DNA of 64,000 nt from the IMG/VR virus record IMGVR_UViG_3300036979_000888, positions 1-64,000 of that record, one strand, 5' to 3'. The notes beneath the pieces were generated by a model that saw only the letters and a list, made by a program, of their open reading frames with translations, did no database searches and was not told the DNA's origin. This document shows positions 42,176-51,474 of the stretch, piece by piece (positions within the stretch are counted from its first letter, which is position 1; the number at the start of each line of letters is the position of its first letter). The translations under genes and the position numbers were made by a program. The stretch is from a virus.

Positions 42176-43051
42176 ATGGGTCTGTTCAAACAAGCACACG
42201 TCCGGGGAATCGCGCACGAACTCATGAGAAGCGGCATCTTGACTTTCCCGTCGGAGAAGATGGCGGAAGATGTTGCCGACGAGGTCGCGGACAATTTCAC
42301 GGATGAAGAGATTCCTGAGGAGTCTCCAGAAGATGGTCTCTCGGAAGAGCAGGCTGCGTCTATTCTCGATCAGCTCGCCGCGGTGGCAGATGCCATCTCC
42401 GAGAAAACAGGTGGCGCTCGAGACCTCGGCGTGAACAAGCTTGCGGCTTCCGTTTCTTTGGAAGACGCGGCCTATGCGCATGCTGTCGCTCTCGTGAAGC
42501 GCGCGATGGAAGAGGGCACGACCAATCCCGGTGAAGGGTCTGTGACTCCCGAGCTCACGGGCGCGGAAGCTCAAGTCGATGCGGTGAACAATCCTTCCTC
42601 GGCTGTCGTTGTGCCGCAGGGCTCTTCCGCCATCGACACAACCCCCGGTATCGTGGGACACGCTGAACCCGCCGCGCAACAGCCCGGTGCCAGTGCTTCC
42701 CCTGCTCCAGATTCCATGGCCGACGTCAAAGCGGCTTCCGAGCTCCTCCGCGCTCTGAAGAAGCTGTCGGAAGATGGCGTCCTTCCCTCCGAGGGTGGTC
42801 GTATGGACCTGAACACCAACTCGAACATCACGACTCCCGTGGTGGCTCAGGGTACGACCAACTCCACGACCCCGACTGAGCCCGTTCCGCAGAAGCCCCA
42901 TCCAGCAACAGCGGAAGCTGGCCTGAATACGACCGGCAGCGCACCGGCTGACGTCGCGAAGGTCGCCGCGTTTCTGCAAACGCCAGAGGGTGTTGCGTTT
43001 TACCGGCGCTTCCAGGCCCAAAACAAGGTGGCTGCGGTAGTCAATCGCTAG
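42176..43051 (+). CDS. Hypothetical acidic Ala/Pro-rich protein, 291 aa
   Basis: The start ALFKQAHVRGIAHELMRSG-like N-terminus is a weak form of the recurrent motif. SEKMAEDVADEVADNF and NKLAASVSLEDAAYAHAVAL follow. The middle is low complexity (Ala, Pro, Thr, Ser), and the C-terminus has a short helix PADVAKVAAFLQTPEG. AAGGAG lies upstream of the ATG. The composition resembles scaffold or internal head proteins. No family is recognised. The TnpB element lies directly downstream. Confidence 0.68.
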   Translation: MGLFKQAHVRGIAHELMRSGILTFPSEKMAEDVADEVADNFTDEEIPEESPEDGLSEEQAASILDQLAAVADAISEKTGGARDLGVNKLAASVSLEDAAYAHAVALVKRAMEEGTTNPGEGSVTPELTGAEAQVDAVNNPSSAVVVPQGSSAIDTTPGIVGHAEPAAQQPGASASPAPDSMADVKAASELLRALKKLSEDGVLPSEGGRMDLNTNSNITTPVVAQGTTNSTTPTEPVPQKPHPATAEAGLNTTGSAPADVAKVAAFLQTPEGVAFYRRFQAQNKVAAVVNR

Positions 43052-43137
43052 CCCTGGCTCTCCGTTCCTTTCCTCAATCGTAAAAAGAACGTACAATTCA
43101 AACGTTAACGTCTCGAAAAGGGACCGGATAAATACGT

Positions 43138-44319
43138 TTGAATCGCACACACAAAATAGCTCTCGACCCAACACTACATCAGGAAGTGTATTTTCGACGG
43201 TGTTGTGGCGTGGCGCGGTTCACGTATAACTGGGCTTTGGCTGAGTGGAAAAAGCAGTATGCAGCAGGCGCGAAGCCGAGCGGAGCAGCGCTGAAAAAGC
43301 AATTCAACTCTGTTCGGCACATTGATTTCCCGTGGACCAGTGATGTACTACGGGACGCGACAGCGCAACCGTTTGTGAACGTGCAGAGGGCTTACCAAAA
43401 TTTTTTCGAGAAACGTGGGAAGTACCCGAAGTTTAAGAAGAAGGGCATCCACGAGTCGTTCTACTGTGCGAACGACAAGTTCACTGTGGAGGGTACTCGT
43501 GTTCGACTGCCGCGCATAGGCTGGGTACGGATGCACGAGGAGTTGCGATTTGAGGGGAAGATTCTTTCGGCAGTGGTATCAAGGACAGCTCATAAGTGGT
43601 TTGTGTCGATAGCAATAGATATTCCGAGGACCCTGGCAGCGAGCGAGAACCAAGCCGTGGTCGGAGTTGACCTAGGAATTAAGTCGCTGGCGACACTTTC
43701 GACGGGTGAGAAGTTCGAGGCACCGAAGCCGCTAAAGAAGTCGTTGGCGCAGTTGCAGCGATTGAGTCGACAATTATCAAGGAAGCAGAAGGGGTCGAAC
43801 CGTCGATGGAAGGCGAATCAGCGGCTAGCGCGGCTCCACTACCGAATGTCGTGTGTGCGCAACGACGCGCTGCACAAGCTGACGACGGGTTTGGTAGAAA
43901 AATTCGGTACTATTGTTATTGAGGATTTGAACGTGCGCGGCATGGTCAAGAATCGGTGTTTATCACGTGCCATCTCAGACGTTGGATTCGGTGAGTTTAG
44001 ACGCCAACTCGAATACAAGCTGGCCTCAAGTGGCGGTCGGCTGGTAGTAGTTGACCGCTGGTATCCGTCTTCAAAGGCCTGCTCGGACTGTGGATTCAGG
44101 CTCGATATTTTATCATTAGGCACCCATGAATGGGATTGTCCGGCGTGTGGCGTTTCACACGACCGAGATATTAATGCCGCCGTAAACTTGAAGAAGCTAG
44201 GGCAGGCTATGCCCGAAGTAACGCCCGTCGAGAAGAAGGCTCTGGCACGCAGACCTATGCGCGCGAAACCGGCTTCAGCGAAGCGGGAACTAACCAGTGG
44301 TAAACGTGAATACGTTTAA
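43138..44319 (+). CDS. tnpB: TnpB, RNA-guided nuclease of IS200/IS605 elements
   Basis: A 393-residue TnpB with the complete RuvC site: D178 (VGVDLGIKSLA), E262 (VIEDLNVRGM) and D344 (HDRDINAA). A zinc ribbon with C315/C318 (CSDCG) and C334/C337 (CPACG) lies between the second and third. The N-terminal recognition part (FTYNWALAEWKKQY) is intact. TnpB proteins cut DNA guided by an RNA made from the element's right end. Here the stop lies at the right-end hairpin only 27 bases from the next gene, so any guide RNA must overlap the coding 3' end. The start is TTG without a strong ribosome site. It sits between head genes without breaking either. Confidence 0.93.
   Translation: MNRTHKIALDPTLHQEVYFRRCCGVARFTYNWALAEWKKQYAAGAKPSGAALKKQFNSVRHIDFPWTSDVLRDATAQPFVNVQRAYQNFFEKRGKYPKFKKKGIHESFYCANDKFTVEGTRVRLPRIGWVRMHEELRFEGKILSAVVSRTAHKWFVSIAIDIPRTLAASENQAVVGVDLGIKSLATLSTGEKFEAPKPLKKSLAQLQRLSRQLSRKQKGSNRRWKANQRLARLHYRMSCVRNDALHKLTTGLVEKFGTIVIEDLNVRGMVKNRCLSRAISDVGFGEFRRQLEYKLASSGGRLVVVDRWYPSSKACSDCGFRLDILSLGTHEWDCPACGVSHDRDINAAVNLKKLGQAMPEVTPVEKKALARRPMRAKPASAKRELTSGKREYV
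44302..44317 (+). repeat. Right-end hairpin of the TnpB element
   Basis: AAACGT and ACGTTT flank a GAAT loop, overlapping the last codons of tnpB. It shares its AACGT core with the palindrome at 43102-43111 on the other side of the gene. The guide RNA scaffold of such elements normally ends at this position. Confidence 0.6.
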
Positions 44320-44346
44320 CAGCGTTTTAGAAAGCAGAGCCAATCT

Positions 44347-46824
44347 ATGCCAACTATGTCCATGTCTCCGGAAGTTCAAGCGTATGGCCAACTGCCGTCG
44401 ACCGAACAAGCCGCGGAGATGTTCAAACAAAGATTTTCGGAGATGGCCTATAACGTAATGATGGCGAAGTTTCCTGAACTCGCTGCACAAGTCGTGACGT
44501 TTAAGCTCATCGAGACGGACGCAGAGAGTGGCAAAGGCGTAGGCGCTTTTGTTTTGCTTCTGGAAGATAAGACTATCTATATCCCTGTGGTGATGGTGGA
44601 TAGTCAGCTCAAGCCTTTTGATATGTTCTATTTTAAAGACCTCAATATTTTCCTACCCCTTTCGAATGAGTGGTTAGATGAGGTCTCTAAATCAGCGCTG
44701 TCGAATTTAGGTGAGCCTGCCAAGCTCCCGCAAGGCGTCTCCCGAGACATGAGCATCCGGGACATTATTGTTCCGCCTATTATGCCCGAGGGGCGCATCG
44801 GACTCGCCTCGGATATGTCCGAGATGTTTAAGGCCGCGAGTTATAACCCGAAGCCGCGTTTTCTCGAGTTCGTGAAGAACGCGTCGCATGTAGTTCTAGA
44901 CGGTCTTCGTTTGACGTTCGAACGTAATCCGAGTTTCGGCCAAAAGATTGCACAGTATTACGGGAAGAAAGCACTCACGGAAGCTTTTCAGACTGGCTAT
45001 GCACGTACTGTAAAGGTTGCGGCTGAAGCCCAGAAGTCTGTAGTTCGCGTGCTTACACAAGAGACCTATCGCGCTGCTCTTCCCGAGCTCAAAAGGGACT
45101 GCGGTGTAAAGATTGCTTCTGATGTTTTTAAGGCAATTGCCACGAGTGGTATCGGGACAGTAGACACCCGGCCTACTGTAAAAAATACCGTTGTAAAAGT
45201 AGAGTCTCCAGTCGCGCTTTCTCCTGCTACTGAGACCGGATTTTATAACCTCTATTTCCCGGACAAGACGAAGAAGCTCTGTCTCGTGGCAGCAACCGTT
45301 CCGGACGGTGACTACCTGGTAATGTTCGCTGATGGGAGCAAAGCTTGGACCGTTTACAAAAATGACGCCAAGACGCTGATTGGTGAGCCTGAACTAGATG
45401 ATAGCGTTATCAAAGCTACGGCCATTTATAAAGCTCTCGAAGGAGGCTCCAATAATAAGCCGACGATGAATAAGCACAACGTTGCTTTGTACGTTTCAAA
45501 ACAGGGAAAACTCCAAGCTTGCGGGCCTAAGTACATCTCTAGAGTCACGGATAACGGTGACGGTACGACCACGCTAGATAGCGGTCATATCGATTCGGAT
45601 AATATACGCGGACGTATCATGACTTCTTCGGGTAGCATGAGCGGCTCTACGACCTTTTATCCGAAGAGCACTTCTTGGTTTTCAGTTCCAGACCCCTGGG
45701 AAAATAAACTGAAACCTATCGATGACCCGAACATGATTACGCGCTGGATTGACCAGCACCTTGCAGATAAGACTGACGAGGCGCCTATCAATGTGAAGAA
45801 GGCAGGTCTGGCTCAGTGGTGGGTGGAAGGAATTCCGACCGCGGTTTATTTGGAGGCCGCGCTCGAGAAGGTCGCCACACGCTACGACCTCTCGCTCAAT
45901 GATGCGTCCCGAGTTTTGGACGATGCGACAAAGAATGGGACGTGTCGCTTGCGCCTTACAAAGAGAGCGCAGGGCGAAGAGATGATGCAGCAGGAAGCTG
46001 CTCCTCCACAAGACCCAGCGATGCAGCAGCAAGGTATGGACCCGGCAATGATGCAGCAGCAGGGTATGGACCCGAGCATGATGGGTATGGACCCGAGCAT
46101 GATGGGGATGATGCCGCCTCAGCCCCCACAACTTTCACCAACCGACCTGGCGATTGCGGAAACAGTTCAAGGTCTGCAGCAGGAGAACCAACTCCGTATG
46201 CAGCAGATTCAAGACCAGATGGCTCAGCAGCAGCAAGCTATGCAGATGCAGATGGAGTCCAACGAGAAGCTCATCGGTGTGCTGACCCAAATTCAGCAAC
46301 GCGCGAGTGCTATCGGACAAGCGACAGGTGGGATGGTTCCTCCCGAGGCCATGCAATCTCCGCTCGCTGCCGGCCAAATGTTGGCGCCAACACCTCCGCC
46401 GCAACCCGAGCCTCCGCCGATGCCCGTCATGCAAGAAGAGGGTCCAGCCTCCGCGGAGATGGTCGCATCTCAAATCCATCCTGAGCTCGCCGAGCAAGCG
46501 GCAGATTTTCAAGATGCGGGAATGTTCGACACCTCAGTCTTGGCAGTGATGGCAGCTGCTCCGCTCCTCCGGGATATCGTTAGCACCTATATTCCCAATC
46601 TGGAAAAAGCGCTCGATAATATCGGGCGTATTCAGTTGACTTTGTGGATGCGCGAAGCAGAGACCAAGTCTGCCATCGGAAACGATGCGTTCGTTCTCCT
46701 CGAAGACAAGCTGCGTAACGTGTTCAAGAACTTAGGAGAAATCGTTCTCCAGGTAAACCGCAACGCGCTGGATACTGAAGCGGGTGCGATGCAATCTCAG
46801 AGGATGTTGGGCGACCAACAGTAA
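44347..46824 (+). CDS. Large probable virion protein with Met/Gln-rich repeats, 825 aa
   Basis: The first 540 residues are mixed alpha/beta with no enzyme motif, and contain FQTGYARTVKVAAEA (a relative of the recurrent motif) and VKIASDVF. Near residues 550-590 short repeats GMDPAMMQQQ and GMDPSMMG occur, followed by a Gln-rich coiled coil (QQENQLRMQQIQDQMAQQQQ) and a Pro-rich stretch. The C-terminal 110 residues are helical. It is the first head-region gene after the TnpB element and has only a weak ribosome site. The length and low-complexity linker suggest an internal head or neck component. Family unknown. Confidence 0.72.
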   Translation: MPTMSMSPEVQAYGQLPSTEQAAEMFKQRFSEMAYNVMMAKFPELAAQVVTFKLIETDAESGKGVGAFVLLLEDKTIYIPVVMVDSQLKPFDMFYFKDLNIFLPLSNEWLDEVSKSALSNLGEPAKLPQGVSRDMSIRDIIVPPIMPEGRIGLASDMSEMFKAASYNPKPRFLEFVKNASHVVLDGLRLTFERNPSFGQKIAQYYGKKALTEAFQTGYARTVKVAAEAQKSVVRVLTQETYRAALPELKRDCGVKIASDVFKAIATSGIGTVDTRPTVKNTVVKVESPVALSPATETGFYNLYFPDKTKKLCLVAATVPDGDYLVMFADGSKAWTVYKNDAKTLIGEPELDDSVIKATAIYKALEGGSNNKPTMNKHNVALYVSKQGKLQACGPKYISRVTDNGDGTTTLDSGHIDSDNIRGRIMTSSGSMSGSTTFYPKSTSWFSVPDPWENKLKPIDDPNMITRWIDQHLADKTDEAPINVKKAGLAQWWVEGIPTAVYLEAALEKVATRYDLSLNDASRVLDDATKNGTCRLRLTKRAQGEEMMQQEAAPPQDPAMQQQGMDPAMMQQQGMDPSMMGMDPSMMGMMPPQPPQLSPTDLAIAETVQGLQQENQLRMQQIQDQMAQQQQAMQMQMESNEKLIGVLTQIQQRASAIGQATGGMVPPEAMQSPLAAGQMLAPTPPPQPEPPPMPVMQEEGPASAEMVASQIHPELAEQAADFQDAGMFDTSVLAVMAAAPLLRDIVSTYIPNLEKALDNIGRIQLTLWMREAETKSAIGNDAFVLLEDKLRNVFKNLGEIVLQVNRNALDTEAGAMQSQRMLGDQQ

Positions 46825-46828
46825 AAAG

Positions 46829-47533
46829 ATGCTTGCCCGTATACAGCCGTATTGGCGGTGGTTGAATCTTGAGTACGCGATAAAACGTAAACAGCCACCA
46901 TCGGACCCATGGCTTGAGCAACTTTACGACCTGTATCTTGGAAACGTAGAGGGAACCGAGGCGCAGCAAGCGGTCATCGGTCATGTTTTTTCGGAGTTCA
47001 AACGCGACGTGATTATGGCCTACTTTTTTGCGCGATGTTCGATGAACGATATCGAGGAGAGCTTAGAGCTTCCCCCAGAAGTCGTGGAAGGCGTTGCGCG
47101 CTTATTTTTTGACCGTACAAAAATTCGTACGAAGTTAGACCATATTGAATACGCTCGCGAATATATGGACAAGTTTGCTTGTGCGGAAGGAAAGAGTCTC
47201 ATCTATCTCGGGATGACTGGAGGACCAATTTCCTTAAAGAATAAATTTTGTCTTGGTTATGAGATGCCTAACATCGATCAAGACTTTGTAGATCACCGGA
47301 TGTATATGACAGCGGTGTCTTTTGGACTCATGACCCGAGGTAATGCTCTGACTTCACGCGAAGGAAAAGAAGCCTTTCACTGGTTCCAGCAGGCTTCTAC
47401 GATGTCTAACGTGTATCGTAAACTGCAGCAGGGAGAAGACGACGCCCAGGATGCTATCGTGGCGATTGAGCAGCGAAAGCTTATCCATAAACCTGAGGCG
47501 GCTGGTATCGACCGCAACGAAGTTCTTCACTGA
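46829..47533 (+). CDS. Hypothetical protein, 234 aa
   Basis: A helical protein that includes CSMNDIEESLELPPEVVEGVARLFFD, which resembles a helix-turn-helix, and a conserved-looking LIYLGMTGGPISLKNKFCLGYEM. The open frame starts at 46784 inside the previous gene; ATG 46829, 4 bases after that gene's stop, is better. A DNA-binding role in packaging is conceivable, because no small terminase was found elsewhere, but there is no direct evidence. Family not recognised. Confidence 0.7.
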   Translation: MLARIQPYWRWLNLEYAIKRKQPPSDPWLEQLYDLYLGNVEGTEAQQAVIGHVFSEFKRDVIMAYFFARCSMNDIEESLELPPEVVEGVARLFFDRTKIRTKLDHIEYAREYMDKFACAEGKSLIYLGMTGGPISLKNKFCLGYEMPNIDQDFVDHRMYMTAVSFGLMTRGNALTSREGKEAFHWFQQASTMSNVYRKLQQGEDDAQDAIVAIEQRKLIHKPEAAGIDRNEVLH

Positions 47534-47547
47534 TAAGGAGTCCAGCT

Positions 47548-48423
47548 ATGTGGATGCGCGATGATTACGAAAAAGCGGCGAGTGTTATTGCCAAGGAATT
47601 CGCTGCGGGTAATGGCGCTGTGACCATTAACCAGCTCGCCACAAAAACTGCTGCCGAGGCTGGATTGAATCCGGATGGGATTCGAACACTGGTGCGCCTT
47701 GCGAACGTCAATGCTTTTAATGAGCTCTTTTCAAAGCAGGCGGGTAAAGAAGACCGCATGTTCGAGTTTGAGACTGGCGACCCCGAGATTGTTATTTCTT
47801 CTCTACATTCGGATGCTAAAGTGGCGCACGAGATGAACTCTCCCGTCTCTTTGAATAATTACGATATGCTCGCGGACTACTTCGGCGGATTCTCGACGAA
47901 GACTGCGGAAGACGAAGAAGAGGATGACGAAGACGAGGGCGAGGACGAAGAATGTGAGAAGGACGAGAAGTGCGACGAAGAGAGCAAGGAGCCTGTCCTG
48001 AATAAATCCGAAGTTACGATGCTTTACAACCGAGCTAAAGACAAAGTCTCAGAAGAAAAGAAGGCGTCGGAAATCCGTTGGGGTCTGGCTCTCGAGAAGG
48101 CGGCACGCGTAACCAGCGAAGTGGCGGGTCGAAACGTCCATTTTAACAAGACCGCTTTTTACCGTGACCTCGTCTCTGCCAGTAATGGTTCATGTCTCGA
48201 TGACGTTAAAGGCCTCCACGCTCTTCTGACAAAAGAAGAAGGCGTGGACGTTCTTGGTGGAATGAAGGTTGCGGAGGTCGTGGATACTTTTTCACCCAAC
48301 CTAAAAGGACAGACCGCAGAAATTCTCGGCTACCTAGAAGAAGCACGCGAAGCACGCTACAATTGGGACAAGTGCGCTAGCGCCGAGAGGTTCCTCAATG
48401 GGATGGAAATCAGTCACAGATAA
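47548..48423 (+). CDS. Hypothetical acidic protein, 291 aa
   Basis: AAGGAG precedes the ATG. The N-terminal half has LATKTAAEAG and FSTKTAEDEEED, two copies of the K[TLVI]A[SAE] motif, the second leading straight into an almost wholly acidic run (residues 126-150, Glu and Asp with two Cys). The C-terminal half is helical and has FNKTAFYRDLVSA. A scaffold or internal head protein would fit the acidic run and helical content. Family unknown. It overlaps the next gene by 26 bases. Confidence 0.7.
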   Translation: MWMRDDYEKAASVIAKEFAAGNGAVTINQLATKTAAEAGLNPDGIRTLVRLANVNAFNELFSKQAGKEDRMFEFETGDPEIVISSLHSDAKVAHEMNSPVSLNNYDMLADYFGGFSTKTAEDEEEDDEDEGEDEECEKDEKCDEESKEPVLNKSEVTMLYNRAKDKVSEEKKASEIRWGLALEKAARVTSEVAGRNVHFNKTAFYRDLVSASNGSCLDDVKGLHALLTKEEGVDVLGGMKVAEVVDTFSPNLKGQTAEILGYLEEAREARYNWDKCASAERFLNGMEISHR

Positions 48424-49105
48424 GTTCGTAACCGACCCCGGACCCGCGCTAAAACGTTTTATCGAAACCGTTCAGCGTCATCCGGTAGCTTCTACAATAG
48501 GCGCCGGGACTCTTGCAGCAGGTGCAACATCGTTTGGCCCCAAGGCCAATGAACAGGAGAGTGAGTTCATGAAAAACCGTCTTGGGTCTCCTGACGGAAA
48601 ATTTGTTTACGCCTCTGAAAAAGTTGCGGCGCAACTTGAAGAATTGTTTGTGAAAGAGGCGGCGGCGTCTGCGACAGGAAATGCTTCTACATGGAACACA
48701 GTGTGGAGCAAAGGTGTAGAGAGTCTAGGTTCGGGCGTAGGAGCTGGTGCTGGCGCGGCTGGAGTTATGGTCCTTACAGACCTTCTGCGAAAAGCTGGCA
48801 GGGGCCTCTCTCAAAAACTTGTTTACGATGCTAAACGTAAAGAGATGCTCCGCAAGATTCTTTCAATGGACCCCATCGTCAGTGCCTTTGAAGCCCAAAA
48901 TCCAGGTCTTATGCTCAAGGTTTATGCTTCGATGGTTTCGGTTGCTCCTACTTTGAGTTTGGACCAGAACGCTGTAACTTCTTTCCTACGAGAAGCAGCG
49001 CAAACACACGGTTCATTGAATTACATGACAATCAAACAGTTGGCCGAAACCGAGAAGGCTATGAATGAGTCTAAGGGCGTGGACCTTTCTCGCTTTAGAC
49101 CGTGA
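48398..49105 (+). CDS. Hypothetical protein with hydrophobic Gly/Ala segments, 235 aa
   Basis: Starts inside the previous gene with AGAGG upstream. Two Gly/Ala-rich hydrophobic stretches (VASTIGAGTLAAGATSFG near residue 30, and GSGVGAGAGAAGVMVLTDLL near residue 115) could insert in a membrane. YASEKVAAQLEEL carries the recurrent KxAA motif. The C-terminal half is helical. The function is unknown; it shares the glycine-zipper style of the proteins at 41110, 41658 and 61756. Confidence 0.68.
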   Translation: MGWKSVTDKFVTDPGPALKRFIETVQRHPVASTIGAGTLAAGATSFGPKANEQESEFMKNRLGSPDGKFVYASEKVAAQLEELFVKEAAASATGNASTWNTVWSKGVESLGSGVGAGAGAAGVMVLTDLLRKAGRGLSQKLVYDAKRKEMLRKILSMDPIVSAFEAQNPGLMLKVYASMVSVAPTLSLDQNAVTSFLREAAQTHGSLNYMTIKQLAETEKAMNESKGVDLSRFRP

Positions 49106-49113
49106 GGTAACAC

Positions 49114-49332
49114 ATGACATACGAAGAACTCAGCCAAATGATTCCCGAGTCTGTAAAGCTTGCCATGCGTAATGGACAGTTTCATAAGGTGGCGGCAGAA
49201 ATGAATGGTTGGAAATCCACCGAGCTCCCAGAAATCCTGGAGAGTTTTGGGACCAAGATTGCCAGCCGTCAAGGGCGCTACCGGGTAATCGTGGATGGAC
49301 TAGTTGCTCTTGAGAATCTGAAGAAGGACTAA
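49114..49332 (+). CDS. Small helical protein, 72 aa
   Basis: A basic, helical peptide with FHKVAAEMNG and TKIASRQGR, two copies of the recurrent K-x-A-[SA] motif in 72 residues. It lies 8 bases before the prohead protease gene, so the two are probably co-translated. Function unknown; a small core or scaffold component is likely from position. Confidence 0.65.
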   Translation: MTYEELSQMIPESVKLAMRNGQFHKVAAEMNGWKSTELPEILESFGTKIASRQGRYRVIVDGLVALENLKKD

Positions 49333-49339
49333 CCCCCTC

Positions 49340-51421
49340 ATGATGCGGAAAATCGTCCACCTCGACACGTACTTTCCGACGGGTGAACTCACGATTCAAC
49401 CCGTGATTTTGTGGTCGGGGAGTAAGTCGTTTGTTGAACCCATCACGAAGCATGCGAGTGTTGGGGCAGACTTCTTCAAGACGATTCAGCCAATACCAGG
49501 CCACAGCATCGTTTACGTTCTCGCCGTTAGCGCTTGGGAGCGTTATGGCGAGAATCGAAATGGCGACGGTTTTCCGGATCAGCCGTATATGGCGCATGCG
49601 GGAGGAATTCAAGAAACCGAGACTCTCCAAAAGCACTACAAATCTTTTGAGTCTGTTGGGAATGTTTTTCTCTCCCACATTAATACGGACCCTGTAAAAG
49701 CGGTAGGGCGCGTTGTTAAAGCATTTTGGAATGACTCGATGAAGCGCGTTGAGCTTCTTTTGGATGTCGATAACACCAAGGCCCCACGCGTAATTGAGCG
49801 CATTGAAGCAGGGGAATATCCCGCGGTTTCAATGGGTACGCGCGTTCCCTGGGACGTGTGCTCCCTACCCTCTTGTTTAAATCACGCCCCCACCCGTGCC
49901 CAGTACTGCGACCACCTGCGTTTTCAGATGCGGGATGTTATTAACGGCGTGAAGGTTGCGGCGCTAAATCCGAGCTGCAAGTTCTTCGACATTTCTTGGG
50001 TGGTGCGGCCAGCAGACCCGAATGCGTTCATGCTCAAGAAGGTTGCTGATGAGGCCTACGAAATCAAATATTCGGGGGCGGCGGCAGGTGAATACTTGGA
50101 CGAAATGGAAGAGCGTAAGCTCGCGGCGCATAAATTAGCGGTAATCGATAAAGTCGTTCAGGGAATTCCGGTAGATGCCAAGTCCGAGAACATCGACCCG
50201 ATGCACCTGCGCAACGCCTGTGCTATGCAGCCTACCGCGATGTCGATGAGTCACGGTCTTCCAGAGCTCCCTGATTCCATCCTTCGGCAGCTGGCCTCGT
50301 CCTGTTCCCTCCCGGATATTTTCACGTCGACGCTTGCGATGGGTATGCCCTTGTGCACGCGCGAGGTTGTGAAAATTACGATTTACCGTCAGATGCCTGG
50401 CGCCCCAAATATGGACGGGGTCGCGGATGCCGCGGTCTCCGCGCGTCAGCCTTTGATGGACCTTTTCCAAGAGCATCCGCAGATGTTGGATGCGTATGAA
50501 GGTGACCTCGACATTGACCAGTGTCATTTGAATCCTAAAGTAGCTGAAATCATTGGGACCGGAATGGAAAAACGTTCGGGTATTTATGAGTACTTGAAAC
50601 GTAAGTACGTTCCTGGAAAGTACCGTGATGAATCTTCGCAGATGACACCGTTTACGTTGACAGACCCTGTCTCAGGGCAACGTTATGGGACGAATCGTCG
50701 AGCCGCTATCCTAGCACACGACGAAATTGCCAAGAAGAATTTACGTAAAACTCTGGGTGGAGCTGCGGCTCTCGGGGGAGCGTATGGTTTAATTTCTTCT
50801 GGGTTGAGAAGTAGAGGACTGTCGAAGTTAAATCCTCTAGTTGCAGGCACTCTTGGCGCAGTTGGATTAATGAATACGCCTTCTATGGGGCCGCATTATA
50901 TGACGGACCAAGGTGTTCCTATTCCTGTCCTGACTGAGCTCACAAAAATGAGCGCCGATTCTTCTAGTTTTGCACGTTCTTTGGCGTTACCTCTTTTTGG
51001 TACTCTGGGAACGATGGCGCTTTTAGGGATGGACCGAAGGCATCGTTTAGCCCAAGGATATGTTCCAGGTAATCCCTACGAGAATGCGCCTCGTCGAGGG
51101 ATAGATACTCTCAGTACCGCAGCTGCAAATCACCCACTTCTTTTTGCTGGATTGGGTACGCTAGGAATGCGCGCTGCAGGGAATACCAGAGCTGCAAAAT
51201 ATCTCGGAGAGAATGTCGCTAAGCCACTTTTTAATAAAGGGCAAAAGGCTGTCAGTGGTATAGACGAATCCCTTCGAAGATGGGCTAAAAAAACTAGCCA
51301 AGAAATAATTGCGGGAGCGTCTATGAAAACTGCGTCGGATTCCGTAAGCCTTCCAGTATTAGACATGGACAAAATCGCCGAAAGTCTTGGCGAGATTTTG
51401 TTAGGAAACACGGACTTGTGA
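49340..51421 (+). CDS. Prohead protease with long hydrophobic C-terminal extension
   Basis: A 693-residue protein. The N-terminal 200 residues match phage prohead serine proteases: WERYGENRNGDGFP (71-79), the catalytic His H113 in FLSHINTDPVKAVGRV and the catalytic Ser S164 in YPAVSMGTRVP. Cys pairs CSLPSC and CDHL follow. These enzymes cleave scaffold and capsid precursors during head maturation. The remaining 400 residues are unusual: a helical region, then Gly/Ala-rich segments (GGAAALGGAYGLISSGL, LPLFGTLGTMALLG) and a C-terminal tail with MKTASDSVSLPVLDMDKIAESLGEIL. Self-cleavage at internal sites may separate protease from tail. Scaffold-like genes and the capsid gene follow directly. 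Confidence 0.85.
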   Translation: MMRKIVHLDTYFPTGELTIQPVILWSGSKSFVEPITKHASVGADFFKTIQPIPGHSIVYVLAVSAWERYGENRNGDGFPDQPYMAHAGGIQETETLQKHYKSFESVGNVFLSHINTDPVKAVGRVVKAFWNDSMKRVELLLDVDNTKAPRVIERIEAGEYPAVSMGTRVPWDVCSLPSCLNHAPTRAQYCDHLRFQMRDVINGVKVAALNPSCKFFDISWVVRPADPNAFMLKKVADEAYEIKYSGAAAGEYLDEMEERKLAAHKLAVIDKVVQGIPVDAKSENIDPMHLRNACAMQPTAMSMSHGLPELPDSILRQLASSCSLPDIFTSTLAMGMPLCTREVVKITIYRQMPGAPNMDGVADAAVSARQPLMDLFQEHPQMLDAYEGDLDIDQCHLNPKVAEIIGTGMEKRSGIYEYLKRKYVPGKYRDESSQMTPFTLTDPVSGQRYGTNRRAAILAHDEIAKKNLRKTLGGAAALGGAYGLISSGLRSRGLSKLNPLVAGTLGAVGLMNTPSMGPHYMTDQGVPIPVLTELTKMSADSSSFARSLALPLFGTLGTMALLGMDRRHRLAQGYVPGNPYENAPRRGIDTLSTAAANHPLLFAGLGTLGMRAAGNTRAAKYLGENVAKPLFNKGQKAVSGIDESLRRWAKKTSQEIIAGASMKTASDSVSLPVLDMDKIAESLGEILLGNTDL

Positions 51422-51432
51422 ATTGAGAACGA

Positions 51433-51450
51433 GCACCATATCATTGGTGC
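51433..51450 (+). repeat. Small hairpin between protease and scaffold-like gene
   Basis: GCACCA and TGGTGC flank a 6-base loop, 12 bases after the protease stop. No T-run follows, so it is not a convincing terminator. It may protect mRNA or be chance. Confidence 0.3.
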
Positions 51451-51474
51451 GTAAAAGGAAAGAGGTCATGCACC

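Larger units (their letters stand above)
43090..44330 (+). mobile_element. IS200/IS605-type element carrying tnpB only (ends approximate)
   Basis: The element contains tnpB but no Y1 transposase tnpA. At the left, ACGTTAACGT (43102-43111) is a perfect palindrome. At the right, AAACGT-GAAT-ACGTTT (44302-44317) is a 6-base-pair hairpin with a 4-base loop. Both share the core AACGT, as expected for subterminal hairpins recognised by TnpA. AATACGTTTRA also occurs at 43131 and 44309, bracketing the gene. Exact boundaries cannot be read from one copy. Confidence 0.65.

Noticed and set aside
43089-43103. ACGTACAATTCAAAC as another promoter box before tnpB
   Set aside because: It resembles the repeated box but overlaps the left end of the TnpB element, so it may simply be element sequence.
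42167-43174. 335-codon minus-strand frame opposite 42176-43051
   Set aside because: Arg/Gly/His-rich antisense shadow. The plus-strand frame has a ribosome site and motifs shared with other proteins.
46000-46110. GMDPxMM codon repeats as a CRISPR-like or regulatory repeat
   Set aside because: They are in-frame repeats of one coding sequence with a low-complexity Met/Gln linker.
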